Assembly (NCBI GenBank): GCA_905236685.1
Contig: CAJOPD010000068.1
Location: forward strand, 1 to 27,226
Direction of reading: 5' to 3'
Origin: an uncultured Clostridia bacterium
GTDB lineage: Bacteria > Bacillota > Clostridia > UBA1381
Length of the DNA: 27,226 nt
The translations under genes and the position numbers were made by a program. Positions 1 to 6,693 of the stretch are shown one piece after another; positions within the stretch are counted from its first letter, which is position 1; the number at the start of each line of letters is the position of its first letter. Under the pieces are notes generated by a model that saw nothing but the letters and a program-made list of their open reading frames with translations, did not search any database and was not told the DNA's origin.

Positions 1-1
1 C

Positions 2-724
2 AAGGATTATATTTACATATCAAGCGGAACATGGTCGCTTATGGGCGTGGAGCTTGACGAGCCGATGATAACGGAAGACGCTATGGCTCATAATTTCACA
101 AACGAGGGCGGAGCGGAGAACAAAATCCGTTTCCTCAAAAATATTATGGGGCTTTGGCTTATTCAGGAGAGCCGCCGCCAGTGGGATCGTGAGGGTGAGC
201 TGTTGAGCTTTGACGAGCTTGAAACCGAGGCAAGACGGGCAGAGCCGTTTGCAAGCCTTATCGACCCCGATTACCACGAATTTCAGACGCCCGGAAATAT
301 GCCCGAGAGAATACGGGAATTTTGCAGAAAAACGGGTCAGAAGGTGCCCGAAACAAAGGGCGAGGTTATACGGGCGATTGCGGAAAGTCTTGCGTTCAAG
401 TACAGGCACACAATAGAAGGTATGGAGGAAGTAACAGGCAAAAAGTACGAGGTTATCAATATTGTGGGCGGAGGCATCAAGGATAAAATGATTTGCGCAT
501 TTACGGCAAACGCCACAAAACGCAAGGTGATAACAGGTCCTGTTGAGGCAACCGCTGTCGGAAATGTAATTATGCAGGGAATTGCAATGGGAGCGATAAA
601 AAATCTTGCAGAAGGCAGAAAGATTGTCAAAAACTCATTCCCTACCGCCGAATATATGCCTGCTGACTCGGAAAGCTGGGACGGCGCATACAAAAAGTGG
701 AAGGAAATTTGCGGTTTAAAATAA
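2..724 (+). CDS. rhaB: Rhamnulokinase, C-terminal part (5' end outside window)
   Basis: This is the end of an FGGY-family sugar kinase. The open frame continues to the window edge, and the first visible residues include the block SSGTWSLMGVE, characteristic of rhamnulokinases. That enzyme phosphorylates L-rhamnulose to L-rhamnulose 1-phosphate in the cytoplasm during rhamnose breakdown. Further on, the FGGY C-terminal core reads NIVGGGIKDKMIC, then GPVEATAVGN, matching the nucleotide-binding end of the fold. The C-terminus has the family-like AYKKW. About 240 residues are visible, roughly half of a typical 470-490 residue enzyme. The internal ATG at 41 is not the start, because the conserved block begins upstream of it. 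A hairpin terminator follows, so it is probably the last gene of a rhamnose operon lying to the left. Rhamnulokinase is the most likely member of the family; another FGGY kinase is less likely. Confidence 0.88.
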   Translation, partial: KDYIYISSGTWSLMGVELDEPMITEDAMAHNFTNEGGAENKIRFLKNIMGLWLIQESRRQWDREGELLSFDELETEARRAEPFASLIDPDYHEFQTPGNMPERIREFCRKTGQKVPETKGEVIRAIAESLAFKYRHTIEGMEEVTGKKYEVINIVGGGIKDKMICAFTANATKRKVITGPVEATAVGNVIMQGIAMGAIKNLAEGRKIVKNSFPTAEYMPADSESWDGAYKKWKEICGLK

Positions 725-753
725 GCATATCCATAAAAATAGTCTCATAGTAT
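725..753 (+). promoter_or_regulatory. Possible sporulation sigma-E-type promoter for sipL
   Basis: GCATATC (725-731) and CATAGTAT (746-753) are 14 bases apart. They resemble the mother-cell sigma-E consensus: an ATA-containing -35 and CATACAAT-like -10, with 6 of 8 matches in the -10. Transcription would start near 760, inside the 3' arm of the rhaB terminator, so the sipL mRNA would not contain the full hairpin. The idea is supported by the known mother-cell expression of sipL in Clostridioides difficile. The match is short and in AT-rich DNA, so this is only a candidate. Confidence 0.4.
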
Positions 754-774
754 TAACTATGGGATTATTTTTTT
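738..774 (+). terminator. Rho-independent terminator after rhaB
   Basis: Arms 738-750 and 757-769 pair over 13 positions, including two G·U pairs, around the 6-base loop tattaa. The 3' arm runs into seven T residues (768-774). It ends directly before the ribosome binding site of the next gene, so any sipL transcript that avoids it must start inside or after the hairpin. Confidence 0.75.
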
Positions 775-787
775 GGGAGGTTTTTAT

Positions 788-2326
788 ATGGAATTGGAAA
801 TAGAGAAGCAGAGTATAAGTGTAGTTAAAACCGTTTACGAGGGCGAAATAAAGTCCTGCGCGGACGGGAGCATCATTGTTCCCGATTCAAAACCTGATAT
901 TTTAAAGGTATGCGAGGTAACGGCGGAGCCGTATTTTACCGAAAAACTGATTGAGGACGGGAAAATCACCTTAAAGGGAAAGGTAAGGATAAACATCTTG
1001 TATATCCCCGACGGCGAGGAAAAGGGACTGAAATCAATAAACGGCAGTATGGAGTTTTGCGAAACGCTTAAAAGGAGCGAGTTTAAAGAGGATATGTCGC
1101 TTTGCGCCTTCTGTGATGTGGACAGAATATCCTATAAGGTGCTTAATTCGCGGAAAATCGGCATAGACACAAAAATTGTGATGAGCGTATCTGTTTTTGC
1201 AAATGAGCAGAAGGAGCTTGTGAGCGGAGTTACGGCGGACAATGCCCAGACAAAAAGCAAGGAACTGAAATTTACGGGAAAGCAGGACTATGAAGAATTC
1301 AGCTTTTTCATAGACGAGGAGGTGGAATTTCCGCAAGGAAAGTGCGCGGAGGATTTGTTGAAGCTGGACGCGTGCATAACCTCCAAGGAATGCAGGGCTT
1401 TGGACGGAAAGCTTGTTATAAAGGGAAAGCTCGGGATTTGTATTCTTTACGAGGACTGCGACAAAAAATATAACCACCTCGACTGCGAAATCCCGTTTAC
1501 CGAGGTGTTTGACGCACCCGCTTTGACCGAGGACGAGGACTGCGAGGTAAGCTATGAAATAAGGGAAACGGCATACGAGCTGAAAAATAATCAGCAGGGC
1601 ACATCGTCGCTTTTGGTAAAAGCGGAAATAGCCGTAGGGCTGAAAACCGACGAGGACAGCGCCGTATCAGTCCTGAGCGACTGCTATTTTACCGACGCCG
1701 ACTGTAATTTTTCATATGAAAAAGCGGAAATGCAGGAGGTTTCCGAGCAAGTAAAATTTTCCGCAGTAATAAAACAGCTTTTGCAAAAAGCTGAGGGCTG
1801 TCCCGATATTGCTGGCGTTTACAAGGTGCAGGCAAAGCCCGGTATAACCGAAACGGCGATTACCGACGGAAAGCTGATTGTTTCGGGAAAAATATTGATG
1901 TATGTGCTTTACCTGACTGATGATGACGAAACCCCGATAGCGTCTATAACCGAGGAGGTGCCGTTTAGCTATACAATTGACTGTGACAGCAAGCTTTCGG
2001 CGGACAGCAGAGCGGTTTTGGGCGTTGAGTGCGAGCACATAAGCTATACGATAAGCTCAAAGGACGCGGTTGAGGTAAGGTGCGGACTGATGATTTCGGG
2101 AGAAATCATAAATGTATTTGAGGAAAATGTGATATCCGACATTACCGCACAGCAGAGAGAGAACGGCAAAAACGGCATAGTCGTTTACTTTGTAAAGGAG
2201 GGCGACAGCCTTTGGGATATTGCTAAAAATTATCATATAAAAACCGACAGTATTCTTTCGGCAAACGGCAAGGAGGAGGACGGAAAGCTTTCGGCGGGCG
2301 AAAAGCTGATAATACCGATAGATTAA
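788..2326 (+). CDS. sipL: SipL-like spore coat morphogenesis protein (SPOCS repeats plus LysM)
   Basis: The 512-residue protein has three internal repeats of the SPOCS/DUF3794 type. Their cores are visible at residues 59-73, 208-222 and 362-376 (KITLKGKVRINILYI, KLVIKGKLGICILYE, KLIVSGKILMYVLYL). A LysM domain occupies residues 463-512, with the typical VKEGDSLWDIAK start and LSAGEKLIIP end. This architecture is that of SipL, which in C. difficile binds the ATPase SpoIVA and anchors the coat on the forespore surface. The ATG at 788 is chosen because GGGAGG (775-780) sits 7 bases before it; an upstream in-frame TTG at 773 would overlap that site. No signal peptide is seen, as expected for a mother-cell cytosolic protein. 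The gene stands alone between two terminators. It implies a spore-forming organism, or a recent descendant of one. Confidence 0.9.
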   Translation: MELEIEKQSISVVKTVYEGEIKSCADGSIIVPDSKPDILKVCEVTAEPYFTEKLIEDGKITLKGKVRINILYIPDGEEKGLKSINGSMEFCETLKRSEFKEDMSLCAFCDVDRISYKVLNSRKIGIDTKIVMSVSVFANEQKELVSGVTADNAQTKSKELKFTGKQDYEEFSFFIDEEVEFPQGKCAEDLLKLDACITSKECRALDGKLVIKGKLGICILYEDCDKKYNHLDCEIPFTEVFDAPALTEDEDCEVSYEIRETAYELKNNQQGTSSLLVKAEIAVGLKTDEDSAVSVLSDCYFTDADCNFSYEKAEMQEVSEQVKFSAVIKQLLQKAEGCPDIAGVYKVQAKPGITETAITDGKLIVSGKILMYVLYLTDDDETPIASITEEVPFSYTIDCDSKLSADSRAVLGVECEHISYTISSKDAVEVRCGLMISGEIINVFEENVISDITAQQRENGKNGIVVYFVKEGDSLWDIAKNYHIKTDSILSANGKEEDGKLSAGEKLIIPID

Positions 2327-2330
2327 AGGA

Positions 2331-2370
2331 AAAAGACACAGACGGCAAAGGGCGCTGTCTGTGTCTTTTT
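2331..2370 (+). terminator. Strong rho-independent terminator after sipL
   Basis: A 16-bp stem pairs 2331-2346 with 2354-2369 (one G·T pair) around the loop aaagggc. It begins a few bases after the sipL stop codon and ends in a T run. Confidence 0.9.
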
Positions 2371-2395
2371 GTGCGTAAAAAAATGGGAAAATATA

Positions 2396-2424
2396 TTGTT
2401 TTTTTTCGGGCGGTATAGTATAAT
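2396..2424 (+). promoter_or_regulatory. Sigma-A type promoter for the cysE operon
   Basis: TTGTTT (2396-2401), a 17-base spacer and a perfect TATAAT (2419-2424) lie just after the sipL terminator and 21 bases before the cysE ATG. The short leader leaves no room for a T-box or riboswitch. Confidence 0.7.
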
Positions 2425-2445
2425 AGTATTATGAGGTGATATTGT

Positions 2446-3099
2446 ATGCTTTTTAAAACCATAGCATATGACATAAAATCGGTTATGGACAGGGACCCTG
2501 CGGCAAGGACAAAAGCGGAGGTGTTTTTTCTGTATCCGGGGGTTAGGGCGGTATTCTGGCATAGGGTAGCGCACTTTTTTTTCCTGCATAATATGAAATT
2601 TATTGCGCGCTGGATTTCGCAGACAACGCGTTTTTGGACGGGAATTGAAATTCACCCCGGGGCAAGGATAGGCAAAGGGCTTTTTATAGATCACGGAATG
2701 GGCGTTGTAATAGGCGAAACGGCAATAATAGGCGATAACTGCACAATATATCAGGGCGTAACGCTGGGCGGAACCGGTACCGAAAAGGGAAAACGCCACC
2801 CCACCTTAGGCAATAATGTTATGGTGGGCTGCGGCGCGAAAATTTTAGGGCCGTTCACGGTAGGCGACAATTCAAAAATTGCGGCGGGAGCGGTTGTTTT
2901 GTCGGAAGTTCCCGCAAATTCAACCTGTGTGGGCGTTCCTGCGAGAATTGTCAAGCTTGAAGGAGTGCGGGTTGAGTGTGATTTGGACCAGGTTACCGTG
3001 CCCGACCCGATTTCATCACAGCTTTGCACACTGTCGGTGCATATTGCCAAGCTTGAAAAGCAAATAGAAGAACTGCAAAAAGAGGAGCAAAAACAATGA
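2446..3099 (+). CDS. cysE: Serine O-acetyltransferase
   Basis: The enzyme acetylates L-serine with acetyl-CoA to give O-acetylserine, the substrate for cysteine synthesis in the cytosol. At 217 residues it is the short bacterial form. Residues 66-160 are hexapeptide repeats of a left-handed beta helix. The catalytic Asp-His pair is visible at D82-H83 in FIDHGMGVVIGETA, followed by YQGVTLGGTG and GKRHPT, all typical of the family. The C-terminal stretch after about residue 190 (KLEKQIEELQKEEQKQ) is charged and probably coiled coil, replacing the usual short tail that contacts cysteine synthase. GAGGTGAT at 2433-2440 supports the ATG at 2446. Its stop overlaps the cysS start (ATGA, 3096-3099), so the two are translationally coupled and link cysteine supply to cysteinyl-tRNA formation. 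This gene pair is common in Bacillota. Confidence 0.95.
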   Translation: MLFKTIAYDIKSVMDRDPAARTKAEVFFLYPGVRAVFWHRVAHFFFLHNMKFIARWISQTTRFWTGIEIHPGARIGKGLFIDHGMGVVIGETAIIGDNCTIYQGVTLGGTGTEKGKRHPTLGNNVMVGCGAKILGPFTVGDNSKIAAGAVVLSEVPANSTCVGVPARIVKLEGVRVECDLDQVTVPDPISSQLCTLSVHIAKLEKQIEELQKEEQKQ

Positions 3100-4499
3100 G
3101 AATTTACAACACAATGTCACGGCAAAAAGAAGAATTTGTGCCGATTGAAGCAGGAAAGGTAAAGATGTATTCCTGCGGACCGACCGTCTATGACTATTTT
3201 CATATAGGAAACGCAAGACCGTTTATAATATTTGATACGCTCAGGAGATATTTTGAGTATCTGGGCTATGAGGTTACCTTTGTCCAGAACTTTACCGATA
3301 TTGACGACAAGATGATAAACCGCGCCAATAAAGAGGGAATAACGGTAAAGGAACTTGGCGAGCGGTTTATTGCGGAGTATTTTAAGGACGCGGAGGCGCT
3401 CGGGATAAAGCGCGCGACTATTCATCCCAAGGCGACCGAAAATATTGACGCGATAATAGATGTCGTGAAAAAGCTTGAAGAAAAAGGCTACGCGTACTGT
3501 GTGGACGGAAATGTATATTTCAGGACAAAAAAGTTTGAAGGCTACGGAAAACTTTCTCATCAGCCGCTTGACGAGCTCTGCGCCGGTGCGAGAATAGATA
3601 TAAACGAGGGAAAAGAGGACCCGATGGACTTTGCGCTGTGGAAGGCGCAAAAGGAGGGCGAGCCTGCGTGGGAAAGCCCTTGGGGAATGGGCAGACCCGG
3701 CTGGCATATCGAGTGCTCCGCAATGGTGAATAAATTTTTGGGGAATACAATAGATATTCACTCGGGCGGAAAGGATTTGATTTTCCCGCACCACGAGAAC
3801 GAAATAGCGCAGTCGGAGTGTGCAAACGGCTGTGAATTTGCGCATTATTGGATGCATAACGGGTATATCAATATCGATAACCGCAAGATGAGTAAGTCGC
3901 TGGGCAATTTCTTTACTATCCGTGATATTACCGAAAAATATGAGCCGCAGGTGGTACGGTTTTTTATGCTTTCGGCGCATTACCGCAGTCCCGTGAATTT
4001 CAGCGACGCGCTTATGGCGCAGGCACGGTCTGCGATGGAAAGAGTGTATAACTGCATAGAAAACCTTGAATTTTTGAAAAAAAGCGCGGAAAAAAGAGAT
4101 GCAAACGATGAAGAAAATATCCTTTTGGAAGAGCTAAAAAAATCAAAAAAACGCTTTTTGTACGCTATGGACGACGACTTAAATACCGCAGATGCAATTT
4201 CGGCGATTTTTGACATTGTTTCGGCGGCAAACAAGTATATATCGCAGGACGGCAGCAATTCGCTTGCCGTAATAGAGGCAACTCTTTCGGGCATACACGA
4301 GCTCGGCGGCGTTTTGGGGCTTTTTGAGAGCAAAGAAAAGATTGCATCGGCGGAAATCGAGGCGCTTATCGAAAAGAGAAACGAGGCAAGACGCGCAAAA
4401 AACTATCAGGAGGCAGACCGTATCCGCGACGAACTTAAAGCTAAAAATATCGAGCTTAAAGATACGCCTACGGGAGTTAAGTGGTCATATATCAAGTGA
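3096..4499 (+). CDS. cysS: Cysteinyl-tRNA synthetase
   Basis: This class I synthetase attaches cysteine to tRNA-Cys. The 467-residue length is normal. The HIGH motif appears as HIGN at 36-39 after the zinc ligand C27 (YSCGPTVYDYFHIGNARP). Other zinc ligands are C207 in GWHIECSAM, H232 and E236 in FPHHENEIAQSE. The KMSKS loop is exact at 264-268. The C-terminal part, after about residue 400, ends in the conserved ARRAKNYQEADRIRDEL helix region. The start overlaps the cysE stop by 4 bases and the stop overlaps the mrnC start by one base (TGATG), consistent with an operon. Nothing looks damaged. Confidence 0.97.
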   Translation: MRIYNTMSRQKEEFVPIEAGKVKMYSCGPTVYDYFHIGNARPFIIFDTLRRYFEYLGYEVTFVQNFTDIDDKMINRANKEGITVKELGERFIAEYFKDAEALGIKRATIHPKATENIDAIIDVVKKLEEKGYAYCVDGNVYFRTKKFEGYGKLSHQPLDELCAGARIDINEGKEDPMDFALWKAQKEGEPAWESPWGMGRPGWHIECSAMVNKFLGNTIDIHSGGKDLIFPHHENEIAQSECANGCEFAHYWMHNGYINIDNRKMSKSLGNFFTIRDITEKYEPQVVRFFMLSAHYRSPVNFSDALMAQARSAMERVYNCIENLEFLKKSAEKRDANDEENILLEELKKSKKRFLYAMDDDLNTADAISAIFDIVSAANKYISQDGSNSLAVIEATLSGIHELGGVLGLFESKEKIASAEIEALIEKRNEARRAKNYQEADRIRDELKAKNIELKDTPTGVKWSYIK

Positions 4500-4888
4500 T
4501 GAAACAACCTTCGGAATATTCGCCGCTTGTGCTTGCATATATAGGCGATGCGGTGTATGAGGTATATACGCGGGAGCGGATACTTTCCCAAAACCCCGAT
4601 ATGCCGGCACATAAACTGCACAAGGAAAATATCAAGTATGTAAAAGCGCCCGCACAGAGCAGAAGCGTTTCGGCGGTGGTGAATATGCTTACGGAAGAGG
4701 AAACTGCGGTTTTTAAGCGCGGAAGAAATGCAAAATCCCAGACAAGCCCCAAAAATGCCGACATCTTGGATTATCGCAGAGCAACAGGGCTTGAAGCGCT
4801 TTTCGGGTACTTGCATATATGCGGGAGAGAGGAACGGCTTTCAGAGCTTATGGAAGCGGCGTTTGATAGCGCCCAAAACAACATTTAA
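4499..4888 (+). CDS. mrnC: Mini-ribonuclease III
   Basis: Mini-III is an RNase III catalytic domain without the double-stranded-RNA-binding domain; in Bacillus subtilis it matures 23S rRNA ends. The 129-residue protein shows the signature LAYIGDAVYEVYTR with the catalytic D17, the RGRNAKS loop (75-80), and RATGLEALFGYL with the second acidic residue E99. The ATG at 4499 is preferred, giving the usual one-base overlap with cysS; a GTG at 4481 would reach back into cysS and adds no conserved sequence. The order cysE-cysS-mrnC is typical of Bacillota. The usual next gene, the rRNA methyltransferase rlmB, is absent here and transketolase follows instead. Confidence 0.93.
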   Translation: MKQPSEYSPLVLAYIGDAVYEVYTRERILSQNPDMPAHKLHKENIKYVKAPAQSRSVSAVVNMLTEEETAVFKRGRNAKSQTSPKNADILDYRRATGLEALFGYLHICGREERLSELMEAAFDSAQNNI

Positions 4889-4899
4889 GGAGATTACTA

Positions 4900-5748
4900 A
4901 TGAACGAGAAAAGAAAAACAGAGCTTGCAATTATCGCAAACAATGTGAGAAAGAGTGCGCTGACAGGTGTATACAACGCAAAATCCGGACACCCCGGCGG
5001 GTCTTTATCGATAGCAGACCTTTTGACATATTTATATTTGGAGGTTATGAATGTTGACCCTAAAAATCCTCAAATGCCCGACCGCGACAGACTTGTGCTG
5101 TCAAAAGGGCATACCTGTCCCGCGCTTTACGGAATACTGGGATATATGGGATTTTTCCCGGAGGAAGATATAAAGACTTTAAGAAAAATAGACAGCTATT
5201 TGCAGGGTCACCCCGATATGAACAAGGTGCCGGGCGTTGATATGTCAACAGGCTCTTTGGGACAAGGCATATCGGCGGCAGGCGGAATGGCTATGGCAGG
5301 AAAGCTTGACAAAAAGCCTTACCGAGTATATGCGGTTTTGGGTGACGGCGAGCTGCAAGAGGGACAAGTCTGGGAACAGGCGATGTTTGCGGCGCATTAT
5401 AAGCTGGACAACCTCACGATTTTTGTGGATAATAACGGACTTCAAATAGACGGGGACATAAGCGAGGTAATGAGCCCCTATCCTATTGACAAAAAGTTTG
5501 AGAGCTTTGGCTGGAATGTGGTTTTGGCGGACGCCCACGATTTTGATTCCTTGGAAAAGGCGGTACAAAATGCGATAAGTACGAAGGGAAAACCGACGGC
5601 GGTTATTATGAAGTCGGTAAAGGGCAAAAATGTGTCCTTTATGGAAAACAATCCTGCGTGGCACGGCGTAGCGCCCAACGAGGAACAGTATGTTAAAGCA
5701 ATGGCTGAGCTTGATAAGATTATAAAAGATTTGGAGGCGAGATTATAA
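4900..5748 (+). CDS. Transketolase, N-terminal (thiamine diphosphate-binding) subunit
   Basis: This is the first half of a split transketolase, which moves two-carbon ketol units between sugar phosphates in the non-oxidative pentose phosphate pathway. The 282 residues contain the thiamine diphosphate motif from G148-D149-G150 to N179 (GDGELQEGQ to FVDNNG). Substrate and cofactor histidines fall in SGHPGGSLS (H31) and SKGH (H71), and GSLGQGISAAGGMA matches the family. AAGGAGA (4887-4893), overlapping the mrnC stop, supports the ATG at 4900. The next gene supplies the other half and overlaps by one base, so the two should be made in equal amounts. Split transketolases are common in anaerobes and archaea. 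A DXS or another two-subunit TPP enzyme is unlikely from these motifs. Confidence 0.93.
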   Translation: MNEKRKTELAIIANNVRKSALTGVYNAKSGHPGGSLSIADLLTYLYLEVMNVDPKNPQMPDRDRLVLSKGHTCPALYGILGYMGFFPEEDIKTLRKIDSYLQGHPDMNKVPGVDMSTGSLGQGISAAGGMAMAGKLDKKPYRVYAVLGDGELQEGQVWEQAMFAAHYKLDNLTIFVDNNGLQIDGDISEVMSPYPIDKKFESFGWNVVLADAHDFDSLEKAVQNAISTKGKPTAVIMKSVKGKNVSFMENNPAWHGVAPNEEQYVKAMAELDKIIKDLEARL

Positions 5749-6677
5749 TGGCAAAGAGAGCAACAAGGGAATCATACGGAACAGCGCTCCAAGAGATAGG
5801 CAAAGATGAAAGAGTTGTAGTGCTTGACGCAGACCTCTCCAAATCGACAAAAACCGAAATGTTTCAAAGGCTGTACCCCGAAAGATTTATAAATGCGGGT
5901 ATCGCAGAGGCAAATATGATGAGCGTTGCGGCAGGGCTTGCTTCCTGCGGAAAGACTGTCTTTGCGTCAAGCTTTGCGATGTTTGCGGCGGGCAGAGCCT
6001 TTGAGCAGATACGAAACTCCATAGGCTACACGGGACTGAATGTTAAAATCGGCGCATCACACGCAGGTATTTCGGTAGGCGAGGACGGCGGCTCACATCA
6101 ATGTATAGAGGATATTGCGCTTATGCGTGTAATTCCCGATATGGTTATAATAAACCCCGCCGATGATATTGAGGCACAGCAGGCGACAAAAGCGGCGGCA
6201 GAATATCAGGGACCTGTTTATCTGCGGCTTGGCAGGCTTGCGGTGGAAGATGTAAATCCCGAAGGCTACAAGTTTGAATGGGGCAAAGGCGTTGAGCTTA
6301 AAGACGGAAAAGATGTCACAGTGATTGCAACAGGACTTATGGTACAAAAGGCGCTTGACGCCGCAAAAATACTTGCGAAAAAGGGAATTTCGGCAAGAGT
6401 TATAAATATTCACACCATAAAGCCGATTGATAAGGAAATTATAATAAAGGCGGCGGCAGAAACAGGGGCGATAGTGACGGCGGAGGAGCACTCGGTCTTT
6501 GGAGGGCTGGGCAGCGCGGTTGCCGAGGTTGTTTGCGAAAATGCACCCTGTCCCGTAAAAATAGTCGGTATTGAAAAATTCGGCGTATCGGGAACGCCTG
6601 CCGAACTGTTCCAGCTTTACGGCTTGACGGCGGAAAATATAGCAAAAAATGCAGAGGAAGCAATAAAGTTAAAATAA
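5748..6677 (+). CDS. Transketolase, C-terminal subunit
   Basis: This second half of the split transketolase carries the pyrimidine-binding domain and the C-terminal transketolase domain in 309 residues. The glutamate that activates thiamine diphosphate is E54 in INAGIAEANM. Conserved blocks follow: FASSFAMFAAGRAFEQIRNSI, KIGASHAGISVGEDGGSHQ and MRVIPDMVI. The C-terminal domain includes TAEEHSVFGGLGSAVAE. GGAGG (5733-5737) lies 10 bases before the ATG, inside the end of the first subunit, and the TAATG junction indicates coupled translation. The two proteins together equal one normal transketolase chain. Confidence 0.93.
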   Translation: MAKRATRESYGTALQEIGKDERVVVLDADLSKSTKTEMFQRLYPERFINAGIAEANMMSVAAGLASCGKTVFASSFAMFAAGRAFEQIRNSIGYTGLNVKIGASHAGISVGEDGGSHQCIEDIALMRVIPDMVIINPADDIEAQQATKAAAEYQGPVYLRLGRLAVEDVNPEGYKFEWGKGVELKDGKDVTVIATGLMVQKALDAAKILAKKGISARVINIHTIKPIDKEIIIKAAAETGAIVTAEEHSVFGGLGSAVAEVVCENAPCPVKIVGIEKFGVSGTPAELFQLYGLTAENIAKNAEEAIKLK

Positions 6678-6693
6678 AAAGGAGGGTATTTCT

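Noticed and set aside
2371..2445. T-box or other cysteine-responsive leader before cysE-cysS
   Set aside because: The promoter lies only 21 bases before the start codon, so there is no space for a structured leader.
3117..3980. Long minus-strand open frame of 287 codons opposite cysS
   Set aside because: It lies entirely within cysS, shows no recognisable domain, has no good ribosome site and is rich in residues expected from reverse reading of a biased gene.
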